From Strix aluco (taxonomy: Eukaryota; Chordata; Aves; Strigiformes; Strigidae): DNA of 64,000 bases. The DNA is taken from positions 129,432,621 through 129,496,620 of the forward strand of contig NC_133931.1 of the NCBI RefSeq assembly GCF_031877795.1, in the 5' to 3' direction. Positions 53,442 to 64,000 of the stretch are shown piece by piece. The notes beneath the pieces are model-generated. The model worked only from the letters and a program-made list of their open reading frames with translations. It had not been told where the DNA came from and ran no database searches. A program made the translations under genes and the position numbers. Positions within the stretch are counted from its first letter, which is position 1; each line of letters opens with the position of its first letter.

Positions 53442-55784
53442 GTGAGTGCCCCGCGGCGCTGGCGGCGATCCCGGCGCCGCCCGGGGAGGCTCGGGCGGGG
53501 TCCGCGGGGCTGCGGGCGGCCGAGGCGAGTCCGGCCGCGGACGCAGCCGGGAAGACTTTGCACATCTGGGCGTCGGCAGCCCGCCGCAGCGCGGGTGGGG
53601 CGGGCCGGGAGGCGGCTCTGGGGGCGCCGTCGGCAGGCGAGGGGAGCGGGGCGGAGGAGGCGAGAGCGGAGGGTATCGCCGCCGTGCGGAGGTAAACAAG
53701 CCGCAGGTTACCGAGACTGGCCGTCCCCGCGCGCGGCGGCGCTGCCGGTGTGTGGACGGCCCCCGGCAGCGCGGGCCCCGGTGGGCAGGGGGCTGTGGGG
53801 GAGCGTAATGGCGGGAGGCGGCGGGCTGGGTTGTTGGGGAGGGGGGGGAGGCCGCCGCCTCCGGCCCAGGCTCCCGCCAGGCGCCGCGCCCCGCGGCGGC
53901 GGAGGGCAGGGGGGCTCGCCCGGAAACCGGGCGGGTGAGGGGGCTCGGCAGCTGCAGCCCCGGGGCGGCGGGGCTCCCGCGGCCAGGACCGTCGGAAAGT
54001 TTGGAGCTGCCCGACGGCCTGGCTTCAGCCGGCCCCCGCTGTGGAGCTCATGCCCGCCTCGCTCGTAGCCTGGAAATCCTGCCTCGAAGGCAGCAGGGAC
54101 AAAGTGTGAGCCGCCGGAGTGGGAGCGTGTGCCGCTGGGTGAGCTGTGGCGGGGTAACCTTGCTTCCAGGCCGGGTAACGCCGGCCTGAACAGCCTTTCG
54201 TGAATGAAATTGAACGCTCGTGAGCTCGCGTTTTACTTTATTTTTTTTTTTCTCAGAGAAAAATTTGAGTCTTGATACTGTAACAGTTTTACGTAAGTAG
54301 CAGTATCACTCTCCCAGGCATGTCTAAACACATGCTGGAAATTGGGCGACTTTTAAAAAAGAAGAAGAACCTTGATAATTCGTGAGTGCTTAGTCTGTCT
54401 TTTATTTACAGTTCAAATAGTATGCAGAGGAAATGTGGAGTCACAAAAACATGCTCTGCAGAGTAAGGCACTAATACCGCAGCTTAAATTGTTTGCATGG
54501 ACCCCTCCATCATTACTAATCATCATTGATTGCGCTTTTTTCTTTGAGTGCATTTCTGTGCTTACCAGCTCCAGAAATGGAGTTTTAGTTGTAGGTATAA
54601 CATCGGTAGGTGTACTGTAGTTTAAGTACATTCCCTAAAGAGAGAGACCACTTCTGAGAGAATTATTAGCTGTAGAGATTGGCAATGAAAAGAGACTGTG
54701 TCTCTTCACACACATATGGGTATTTTATCCTTACTTTCATCTCTTTGATTTTCAATATGAAGCATGGTGGATTAATTTCTCTTTAATCTGTCTTGGGTAC
54801 AGGGGAAGAATACTCTTCTTGGGAAGGAAAAAAAAAAGGATTTAGTCATATGGAAAGTAACAGCATTTTTCAACTTTTAAAACATGTGGCTTATTTAGTT
54901 GAGGTGTCTACACAGAAGTGAAGTAGTAGAATTTATAGCAACTTCCCCCCCACCCCCGGACATGGAAAGAGCAAATAGCTGTTCTTTCAAATAAGAAACC
55001 AAATTACAGAAGAGGCTTCTGGAAATTTTCATTCCAAGATTTTGTCATCCTGTACTCGAGCAATTCCTTCTTTAACAAATTTTACTTTAGTCCTTAAACA
55101 AAATAATAAAATATTTTAAGAATACAATATATTATTCCTGAATAAAAATATTACTAGAAATATACTAAAAAGCTAAACAATGCTGGTGGTACCCTGTCGT
55201 CATATACATGTATACACATCAGCAGAATATTATGAATGAAAATTAAAAAACAAAACAAAAAAAAAGATGCTATTGTAATAATAATAGTATCAGTAGACAA
55301 AAGACAAAAATTAAGCAAGTAAGTTTTATGCAGTCCCTCTAATTTTTGCTTGTGCCATACACATCTAGATAGGACTAGGTATGTACATATGTAAGTACAT
55401 TATTAGGTTTATTGAAAAAACATGGAGTTTCCTAGACATATATTTTATGGAAGTTTACATGTACCTGTTTGTTATATGTTCCTATCGGGCATACACACTC
55501 CAGAAAATTAAAGGAAACTAAATATGTAAATTTAAAAGGGAATGCCTTCTACAGCTGTCAGCCTTTTTTCAATGGAACAACTATAAAAAAATGGTTTTAG
55601 AAAATGTCATTATGTCTTTGTTTGCTACATAAGACCTTTTTAACACTATGCCTGATTTAATCTGTCCTGAGTAGTTTCTCACCCACTGCTGTGATTGATT
55701 TCATTTGATTTACATTGCTTTCTGTTTCAGTAATAGAGCTTTGTTTATTAATTGTTAACCAGTTTGGCTAGCAGGGTTTGTGGT

Positions 55785-55930
55785 GATTTTTGGGGGTTTT
55801 TTTTTTTTTTTTTTGGTGGGATGGGGATGTTCTAGGTTTCTTGTTTGGTTTTTAGGTTTTTTGTTGGTTTGTGTATGTGTGGTTTTGGGATTTTTTTTTT
55901 TTCATTTGTTTGTTTGGGGTTTTTAGTTTT
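55785..55930. repeat. T-rich/G-rich low-complexity tract
   Basis: Runs of up to about 20 T, broken by GGGG and GTTTG blocks, span about 145 bases in ANKIB1 intron 1. Confidence 0.85.
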
Positions 55931-56521
55931 AGCTTTGCTTTTTAGATATTGTGTAGTTACTGCTACCTGACTAGTTAAGTACCTTCACCTCAGAATCTGA
56001 AAACTTGTAGTTCATCTCTGCAGTTGTCACTGTTGAAGTTTTGTCGCCTTTGCTAAGGTGACTCATGCCAGCAAGAAAGAAAATTGAGAAACTGGAGGTT
56101 ACAAATACATGTGCTGAACCAGTTAACGTTTCTAATCACATTACTGTATGCGCATAATTGATAATGACATAGCAAACAGATCTGTTTTGCTGGAACAGCA
56201 GCCCTGTGGAAATTCTGAAATGTTCAAAATGACAGGGGAAGCTGGTTTTCAACACCATCATCATCAGACAAGACTTTACCACTTGCCCTCCTTCCTCCCA
56301 AAATGCATGCCACATACTTTTCTGTGGAGCATTACTGAAATCACACATATATGTAAACTTTAGGGACAAAGGAAGTTTCATGCAAGATTATATTACATTG
56401 GAAGTTCAAGCCAGAGAAGTCTACCTAGTGTTTAAAAACTGCTAGTTTTCTTCAGAACCGCTAAATGTCTTCCAGATTTAAAGTGGAACCAGTAAAAATA
56501 GTCTTTGTTTGCTATTATGAA

Positions 56522-57260
56522 AGGCCAAGAACAAGGTCCTCCACCTGGGCCAGGGCAATCCCCAATATCAGTACAGACTGGGGGATTGAGAGCAGACCTG
56601 CAGAGAAGGACTTGAGGATACTGGTGGACAAAAAATTGAACGTGAGCCAGCAATGTGCGCTCGCAGCCCAGAAAGCCAACCATATCCTGGGCTGCATCAA
56701 GAGAAGTGTGGTAGGTCAAGGGAGGGGATTCTGCCCCTCTACTCCACTCTGGTGAGACCCTACCTGAAGTGCTGTGTCCAGCTCTGGAGTCCCCAGCGTA
56801 AGAAGGACATGGACCTGTTGGAGCAGGTCTGGAGGAGGGTCACAAAAATGGTCAGAGGGCTGGAACGCCTCCTGCGAAGAAAGGCCGAGAGATCTGGGGT
56901 TATTCACCCTGGAGAAGGCTTCAGGGAGACCTTGTTGCAGCCTTTCTATATATAAAGAGGCCTATAAGAAAGATTGAGAGCACCTTTTTACCAAGGCCTG
57001 TAGTGACAGGACAAGGAGCAACGGTTTTAAACTGAAAGAGGGTAGATTTAGATTGGAAATAAGGAAGAAATTTTTTATGATGAGGGTGGTGAGACACTGG
57101 CACAGGTTGCCCAGAGAAGTTGTGGATGGCCCACCACTGGAAAAGTGTTCAAGGCCAGGTTGGACAGAGCTTTGAGCAACCTGATGTACTGAAAGATGTC
57201 CCTGCCTGTGATGATCTTTAAAGGTTCCTTTCAACCCAAACCATTCTGTGATTCTGTGAT
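56522..57260 (+). mobile_element. 5'-truncated CR1 LINE, older subfamily
   Basis: About 0.74 kb of CR1 3' end. Landmarks are a CCTCCACCTGGGCC start, a [34 protein letters not shown] stretch matching the ORF2 tail, a CATGGACCTGTTGGAG block, and the terminal CCATTCTGTGATTCTGTGAT. It is clearly diverged from the copies at 23204 and 61615, so it belongs to another subfamily and is an independent insertion. The reading frame has several breaks. Confidence 0.92.
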
Positions 57261-58457
57261 TTTTTTTTTTTCTGAGGAATATTAAATTGTCTTCTCTAGT
57301 ATCAGTGAAATAATATGTTTTCATTCCAGACTGTCTTAATTTATGTTTTTATATGTATGTATGTATCTATCTGTCTTATTTCAAAAAATACTAGGAGTGC
57401 TGTACAAATAAGTGTAGCAATAGTGGAGTATCTTCAGTTTATTAGTCCAAGAATCATTTTGGAGAAAGGCAGATACTAGTCAGTTGTTTTGTTGTCTTTA
57501 TTTTAAAATGTTTTCTGAATTTCCTTTACGTGCTTTGTTAACAGTACAGTCCTTACTTTCTGCTTCTTTGGTTTTGGTCTCACGTACCTTAAATTGTACT
57601 GTGAAAATAAAAAGAAATAAGTGTCTATGTAAAATCAGCCAGGGTTTTCTCTTATTGGTGTGCAGAGGTGGTTGGAGGGAGTCCTTGTTATTTCCCCAAT
57701 CCTCTTCCTGTATTCTTGTTTTTGGTAATTGAAAGTAATATTCAGAAGTTGCAAACATCTCATATATAATATAGATTAACATTTCAAATTCACATTTATG
57801 TGTATCCTTAACCCTCCTGTTTTCCCAACAGAAGAATCACCATGTTTCTAGATAAGACAAACACTTCTTTTGACGTAAAGCTAATTTGTAGTACTGCTAA
57901 TATCCTTGAATTTTCTTTAAGGGGGTTTGTGGGAGTTGCTTAAGAGATATCTTCATTTAGTGGTTTTGCTTTGATTTATATTTTAAAACACAAATTCTGA
58001 ATTCTGACTGTTGAAGGATAATTGCAGTAAAAATATGGTAACAGGTCGTAAATGGGTTACTGCAGGGAAGTAGAAGGGCCTCTTTGCTGAATGCCTTGGA
58101 TCCTTCCTGGCTTGGTTTCACAGAGCAGCTGTATGGCAGTGTTGTCTGTAGGGTTCCTCTTGTAACTTTTCTTGTTCAGTTCTGTACTGACAAGGAAGAT
58201 GAGGGGCCAAAATAAATTCTCTAAAAGTAAGTTTTATGTTGGAGTGTAAACTTGCACCTAGGAATCAATGTTTGCACACAGCCTGCAGTATGGTAACATT
58301 ATTCTTTGACAATAAGTGTAGTTTAAATACTACATCATGACAACTGAGGCAGTGTATTATTAATTACATATAAAATAGTTCTTATGTGTAGGCTTCTGTG
58401 TTGGAGACAACTTCATTAAATCTCTTGGGGATTTTCCCTACTTAAGGGAGTTTCCCC

Positions 58458-59261
58458 ATGGCTTGTGCTTACCATTTTGACGTACCTGAAGAACTTAACA
58501 GGATGCATGATACAGAGAATTGTCTGGCTGAACACAGTGACTTAAGGAACAGGAGGCAATGGCAACAAGTTCCTGCCTGGTGTCACAGCTGCATCTCCTC
58601 TGTGACTACTCCACCTTCCCAGGTGCCCTTGCATAACAGGTGTGAGACTCTGCAAGTGGAACCAAAGAATAATGAGGACGATGGTTCATCTAGCTTGGAG
58701 GTGCCACTGAGGTTAAGTCAGCCTACGCCCTGCTGCATCAAAACTGCTCCCATAAAGAAAAAAAAGATGGGTCATTGTCATAGGAGACTCTCTTCTGAAG
58801 GGAACAGAAGGCCCAATATGCAGACCAGACCTACTTCTTAGGGAAGTCTGGGGCCCGGTTAAAGATGTGAAGAGAAAGCTTCCTACCCTGGTATGGCCCT
58901 CAGATTATTATCTATTATTGATTTTTCAAGAAGCGGCGATGAAGTTGCAACAAGAAGTCTGAGGGCAATCAAGAGAGAGTTCAGGGCCTTGGGACGACTG
59001 GTTAAAGGATCAGGAGCACAAGTAGAGTTCTCCTCTATCTTTCCAGTTGCAGGGAGTGATGAGGGAAGAAACAGGAAGAGCCAGCAGATCAATACCTGGC
59101 TCCAAGCCTGGTGTCACTGGCAGAATTTGGGGTTTTTTGATCATGGGTTGGCTTACATGACACCAGGCCTGCTGTCAACAGATGGGGTACACCTGTCTCA
59201 AAGGGGAAAAAGGTTCTTTGCACAGGAGTTAGCAGGGCTCGTTGAAAGAGCCTTAAACTAG
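58458..59261 (+). pseudogene. CR1 ORF1 remnant with SGNH/GDSL-esterase domain
   Basis: Two frames cover ORF1. The first (58458-58841) ends in a stop. In a different frame, VIGDSLL at about 58777-58797 is the SGNH block I with the nucleophile Ser. The second (58893-59261) holds the rest of the esterase (GDEVATRSLRAIKREF), then DGVHLSQRGK, the block V Asp/His pair, and ends ELAGLVERALN. CR1 ORF1 proteins of this kind carry an esterase with an unclear role in retrotransposition. At least two frame breaks, so it is not functional. Confidence 0.8.
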
Positions 59262-59542
59262 ATTTGAAGAGGGAAAAGGATGAAACCAGGCTTGCTAGAG
59301 ATAAGCCTGGGGGTGGCATGCCAATGTTTGAGGGATGGTGTGCTAGCAAGGTCCTTTGGTCTGCCACCTCAGTGGGGGTAGGGGATGGAGATCCATGTGG
59401 CAGCAAAGACACGAGGGTTATTGATGTGTTAGAAACCACGGAAGTGTCTGAGAATGGTCACATAGGAATTAGGGCTTCTCCCTTCAAAGAGGTGGCGGGA
59501 TCAATAGCCCAGGTGAAGTGCATCTGCACCAATGAATGCAGC

Positions 59543-62244
59543 ATGGGCAACAGACAGGAGGAGCTGGAAGCCATCATGCAGAAGGAAAACTGTGATGTAG
59601 TTGCCATCACGGAAACATGGTGGGATGACTCACAGAACTGGAGTGCTGCAATGGCTGTGAACTCTTCAGAAGGCATAGGCTGAGAAGGAGAGGCAGTGGG
59701 GTAGCCCTGTATGTTAGGGAGTGTTTTGATTGTTTAGAGCTTAATGATAGTGACGATAGGGTTGAGTTTCTATGGGTAAGACTCAGGGGGAAGGCCAACA
59801 AGGCAGGTATCATGGTGGGAGTCTGTTATAGACCACCCAGACAGGATGAAGAGGCAGAAATATTCTATAAGCAGCTGGGAGAGGTCTCACAATTGCTAGC
59901 CCTTGTTCTCATGGGGGACTTTAACTTACTGGATGTCTGCTGGAAATATAATACAGCAGAGAGGAAACAGTCTAGGAGGTTCCTGGAGCGTGTGGAAGAT
60001 AACTTCCTGACACAGCTGGTGAGTGAGCCAACTTGGGGAGGTGCTCCGCTGGACCTGTTGGTTGCAAACAGAGAAGGACTTGTGGGTGATGTGATGGTTG
60101 GAGGCTACCTTGGGCATAGTGATCACAAAATGATAAGAGTTTTCATTTCTTGGAGAAGTAAGGTGGGGGGTCAGCAGAACCGCTACCTTGGGACTTCTGG
60201 AGGGCTGACTTTGGCCTGTTTAGGAGCCTGGTTGATAAAGTCCCTTGGGAGGCATTCCTGAAGGGCAAAGGAGTCCAGGAAGGCTGGACATTCTTCAAGA
60301 AGGAAATCTTAAAGGTGCAAGAGCAGGCTGTCCCCACGTGCTAAAAGATGAGCTGGCAGAGAAGAAAACTGGCCTGGCTGAACAGAGAGCTTTGGCTGGA
60401 GCTCAGGTCAGAAAAGGAGAGTTTATGTGCTTTGGAAGAAGGGGCAGGCAACTCAGAGGACTACAAGGATGTCGCAAGGTTATGCAGGGAGAAAATTAGA
60501 AGGGCCAGATCCCAACTAGAACTTAATCTGGTTACTGCCGTAAAAGACAGTAAAAAGTGTTTCTATAAATACATTAGCAACAAAAGGAAGGCTAAGGAGA
60601 ATCTCCATCCTTTATTGGATGTGGGTAGAAACATAGTGACAAAGGGTGAGGAAAAGGCTGAGGTATTTCATGCCGCCTTTGCCTCAGTCTAATAGTAAGA
60701 CCAGTTATTTTCCAGGTACCCAGCCCCCTGAGCTGGAAGACAGGGATGGGGAGCAGAATGATACCCCCATAATCCAAGGGGAAATGGTTAGCGACCTGCT
60801 GCACCACTTAAGACACACACAAGTCTATGGGGTGGGATGGGATTCACCCCAGGGTACTGAGGGAGCTGGCAGAAGTGCTCACCAAGCCATTTTCAGTCAT
60901 TTATCAGCAGTCCTGGCTAACCGGGGAGGTCCCCGTTGACTGAAGATTAGCAAATGTGACGCCCATCTACAAGAAGGGCCAGAAGGAGGATCTGGGGAAC
61001 TACAGGCCTGTCAGTCTGACCTTGGTGCCGGGGAAGGTTGTGGAGCAGATCATCTTGAGTGCTGTCATGTGGCACGTACAGGACAACCGGGTGATCAGGC
61101 CCAGTCAGCCTGGGTTTATGAAAGACAGGTCCTGCTGGACTAACCTGATCTCCTTCTGTGACAGGGTGACCCGCTTAGTGAATGAGGGAAAGGCTGTGGA
61201 TGTTGTCTACCTAGACTTTAGTAAAGCCTCTGACACCATTTCCCACGGCATTCTCTGGAGAAACTGACTTCTCATGGCTTGGATGGGTAAAATACTGACT
61301 GGATGGCCAGGCCCAAAAAGTTGTGGTGAATGGAGTTAAATCCAGTTGGTGCCCAGTCACAAGTGGTGTTCCCCAGGACTCGGTATTGGGGCCAGTTCTG
61401 TTTAGTATCTTTATCAGTAATTGGCCAAGGCAATCAAGTGCACCCTCAGTAAGTTTGCAGATGACACCAAGTTGAGTGAGAGTGTTGATCTGCTTGAGGA
61501 TAGGAAGGCTCTACAGAAGGATCTGGACAGGCTGGATTGATCGGCTCAGGCCCACTGTGTGAGGTTCACCAAAGCTGAGTGCCGGGTCCTGCGCTTGGGT
61601 CAAACAACCCCATGCAATGCTACAGGCCTGAGGAAGAGTGGCTAGAAAGCTGCCCGGTGGGAAAGGACTCAGGGGTGTTAGTCAGCTGGATGAACATGAA
61701 CTGGCAGTGTGCCCAGGTGGCTAACAGCATCCTGGCTTGTATTGGAAAAGGTGTGACCAGCAGGGCTGGGGAAGTGATCTTACCCCTGTACTCAGCACTG
61801 GTGAGGCCGCACCTCAATTACTGTGTTCAGTTTTAGGCCCTCACTACAGGAAAGACATTGAGGTGCTGGAGCGTGTCCAGAGAAGAGCAACGAAGCTGGT
61901 GAAGGGTCTAGAGAACAAGTCTTACGAGGAGTGGCTGAGGGAACTGGGGTTGTTTAGCCTGGAGAAAAGGAGGCTCAGGGGAGACGTTATTGCTCTCTAC
62001 AACTACCTGAAAGGAGGTTGTAATGAGGTGGGTGTTGTCGGTCTCTTCCCAAGTAACAAGTGATAGGACAAGAGGAAATGGCCTCAAGTTGCGCCAGGGG
62101 AGGTTTAGATTGGAAATTAGGAAACATTTCTTCACCGAAAGTGTTGTCAAGCATTGGAACAGGCTGCCCATGGAAGTGGTTGAGTCACTATCCCTGGAGG
62201 TATTTAAAAGACGTGTAGATGTGGCGCTTAGGGACATGGTTTAG
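59543..62244 (+). pseudogene. CR1 ORF2 remnant (APE endonuclease and reverse transcriptase)
   Basis: Endonuclease motifs seen: VVAITETWWDDS (catalytic Glu), VGVCYRPP, MGDFNLLD and LGHSDHKM (Asp-His). Reverse transcriptase motifs: [44 protein letters not shown] (usually GVPQGS) and FADDTK at about 61456. The tail runs [11 protein letters not shown] to VALRDMV. The frame shifts or stops many times (for example after 59680, 60261, 60692 and 61267), so it cannot make a full protein. Confidence 0.85.
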
Positions 62245-64000
62245 TGGTGGACTTGGCAGTGTTAGGTTTACAGTTGGACTTGATGATCTTAAAGGTCTTT
62301 TCCAGCCTAAATGATTCTATGATTCTAACTTCTGTTGTGTACTCTGCCATGCTCTATAGCATTCTGGGAAGTAGAAACCTAGTTATTGGCTGCTACTTCT
62401 CTATATCTCTTCACTGCATTTATGTTTTCCTTTTCTCTCCGACAAAAATAACAGCAACAAAAAAAAGGTATTCAATTTTGATTGATGCTTTTATTGCGAA
62501 AACAGAACCCTGGAAGCATACAAGTAAATAAACCGAAAAGACTTTTGGAAATACTGCAGTCACCATGTTCCATGGTATAAGGGCTGTCATGTGGTAGCCA
62601 AATGGTGTATATTCATTTTAAAGGAGTATTTTTAAACTGCTGTGAACATCTTAGTCCTTGCTTTATAATAAAGGCTGTGTTCAAAAGTACAGTCTAGGCA
62701 TTTCCGAGTCACTGTGGTATTTTGAGTGAATCCTTAAGTTTGCTGGAATGATCTGAACTACTCCATTTATATGTACAGTTGACAGTCTGTGAGGCATAGG
62801 CAGAACCCTCTCCGACTGTAGCACTCTGAAGCAAAGCACAGTTTAGAGGAAAAGATCAAGAATGATTGATTTCTGGACCGTCTGCAAGACTGTATACAAT
62901 ACAAGTCAGTTTAAGAGCCTTGGCTTCTAGTAACTGGACGATAGGCTTTGAAAACCAAAAGAACCTAAAGAGAGTTGTTTTGCTATCAAAGAGACCAATT
63001 GGTTGTAGGTTATTCTTTGTATTAAGCAAGAAAGTAAATCACCACTTGTATACTTCCTACATCCAACTTTAAGAAATGTTTGTAAGTGTGGCTGTTTTTC
63101 TGCAATGTTATTTAAGTTCTTATATTTAAGTGTGGCGCTTCTTTTCAGGAGTCATTATCAGAGGTAGGAAGATAATAAATGCTTATTAAAGAAAAGGTCC
63201 ATTGCGTGTTTTCAAATTTTGGATTAACTTAAGGTACTAAAATACATTTCATGGAGTCAGATTTTTTTTTCTTCTTCATGCAGTAACTTTAAATCTGGTG
63301 CATTTAAATCCTTTTCCATTTATGCAAGCTAACAAAAGTATAACTTACCCATAAGAGGTTTGTTTATATTCTTGAACCGTGATGACTACTATTATAGAGG
63401 TTTGTGTTATTTCTCTTCTATGCAGTGTGTCTGCTGTACCTTGTAGTAGCTGTTCTATCTTAGTGTTGTGTTGGTGTTTCTTCTGTATTTATTTATATGG
63501 CATTCTAGCTTCTGAATATTATTTGTTCTTATTTTTCTTGCTTCTTTCTATCTTCCCTCCATATTTTTCTGATTATTGTTTTGTGTTTCATTATTGTCTT
63601 GTGCCTCTTGAAGCAAAGGTTTGTTTCTTCTGTTGACATGAATGGCTTGTAGCTTTGATCTGCTCTTGCAGAATGTTTTTATGGAGTCGGGATCGTCTTC
63701 AGCATCATCTGCTGTGATAATGGCTGGTACGCTGTGTTATAATTACCTGATGCCTCTGTCTCATGAAGTTAATTGGATGAGTGACACCTTTTCAGACATG
63801 CTGTGGTGTTGGGTTTGGGTTTTTTTGACCAGCATCAATGATTTGGCACTTCTGTGTGACTAGAAATTCTAAACAGTTCTTAGCAGATGAAAACAGAGAG
63901 AGACACATAGTCTTGCATAGGCTGTGAAGAAAAGCACTAGCAAGAAGTAAGATAAACTAAAGGAAAATTAAGTCAAGTGGGCAAGTTTTTATGTGAATAC

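Larger units (their letters stand above)
52080..54200. promoter_or_regulatory. CpG island, probable bidirectional KRIT1/ANKIB1 promoter
   Basis: About 2.1 kb of very GC-rich, CpG-dense sequence lies between KRIT1 (-) and ANKIB1 (+). KRIT1 exon 1 is expected in its left half; minus-strand GTGAG donors near 52624 and 52696 are candidates. ANKIB1 exon 1 is in the right half. Open frames up to 365 codons on both strands are composition artefacts. A G-quadruplex-prone run lies at 53823-53849, inside ANKIB1 intron 1. Confidence 0.8.
58450..62327 (+). mobile_element. Near-complete but broken CR1 LINE in ANKIB1 intron 1
   Basis: About 3.9 kb carrying, in order, ORF1 (58458 to about 59261), ORF2 endonuclease (about 59543-60160), reverse transcriptase (about 60900-61500), the ORF2 C-terminal tail (to 62244) and the CR1 terminus ATGATTCTATGATTCTA. 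A full CR1 is about 4.5 kb, so only the 5' UTR and the start of ORF1 seem short. Many frame changes and stops make it inactive. The 3' 0.7 kb is about 98% like 23204-23927. The exact left boundary is uncertain. Confidence 0.93.
53442..64000 (+). other. ANKIB1: ANKIB1 intron 1 (continues beyond window)
   Basis: From the exon 1 donor to the right edge I see no coding exon. The intron holds the end of the CpG island, a T/G-rich tract, two CR1 elements, and A/T-rich sequence at 54200-55780, 57270-58440 and 62330-64000 with only short chance open frames. Confidence 0.6.

Noticed and set aside
53112-54068. 318-codon plus-strand open frame overlapping ANKIB1 exon 1
   Set aside because: It crosses the strong donor at 53442 and continues into the intron; composition is low complexity. 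It does not resemble the ANKIB1 N-terminus.
62328-64000. Search for the ANKIB1 coding start exon
   Set aside because: The expected MGNTTTKF-like start was not found in any frame to the window edge; the remaining frames are short and A/T-rich.

Overview
This is a vertebrate nuclear window, almost certainly from a bird. It holds spliced genes with canonical GT/AG introns. It also holds several CR1-type LINEs ending in the ATTCTRTG-like 8-mer typical of avian CR1, compact introns, and sharp CpG islands at two promoters. The species cannot be resolved from the sequence alone. Gene identities rest on translated exons compared with my memory of the human proteins; no search was run.

The layout is the conserved block AKAP9 - CYP51A1 - LRRD1 - KRIT1 - ANKIB1 (human 7q21). 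AKAP9 (+, 1-10038) enters from the left and contributes ten 3' exons: the distal coiled coil, the PACT centrosome-targeting domain and the stop, with a poly(A) signal at 10545. It converges on CYP51A1 (-, 11868-22523). CYP51A1 has ten coding exons that join into an open frame of 498 codons for lanosterol 14-alpha-demethylase, and its promoter is a CpG island at about 21960-23060. Upstream of that promoter lie a degenerate minisatellite split by a CR1 insertion (23067-24380), then a second minisatellite (24388-24665).

LRRD1 (-, about 25094-27946) is recognisable by its leucine-rich repeats, but the frame is broken many times, so it looks like a unitary pseudogene. A probable solo LTR lies at 28738-29314. 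KRIT1 (-, 32254-50768) has all 16 coding exons and encodes 736 residues, the same length I recall for the human protein (Nudix-like region, NPxY/F motifs, ankyrin repeats, FERM). A second CpG island (about 52080-54200) lies between KRIT1 and the non-coding first exon of ANKIB1 (+) and looks like a bidirectional promoter. The rest of the window is ANKIB1 intron 1, which carries a truncated CR1 (56522-57260) and a near-complete but broken CR1 with ORF1 (SGNH esterase) and ORF2 (endonuclease and reverse transcriptase) at about 58450-62327.

These genes are neighbours by ancient synteny and are not an operon: a centrosome/Golgi scaffold, a sterol-synthesis P450, a vascular-junction scaffold (CCM1) and an RBR-type E3 ligase. 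I found no new multi-gene system. The items most worth checking are LRRD1 decay, the CR1/minisatellite architecture upstream of CYP51A1, the G/C inverted repeat at the CYP51A1 start, the 26-T tract at the AKAP9 PACT-exon acceptor, and a strong-context uORF in ANKIB1 exon 1.
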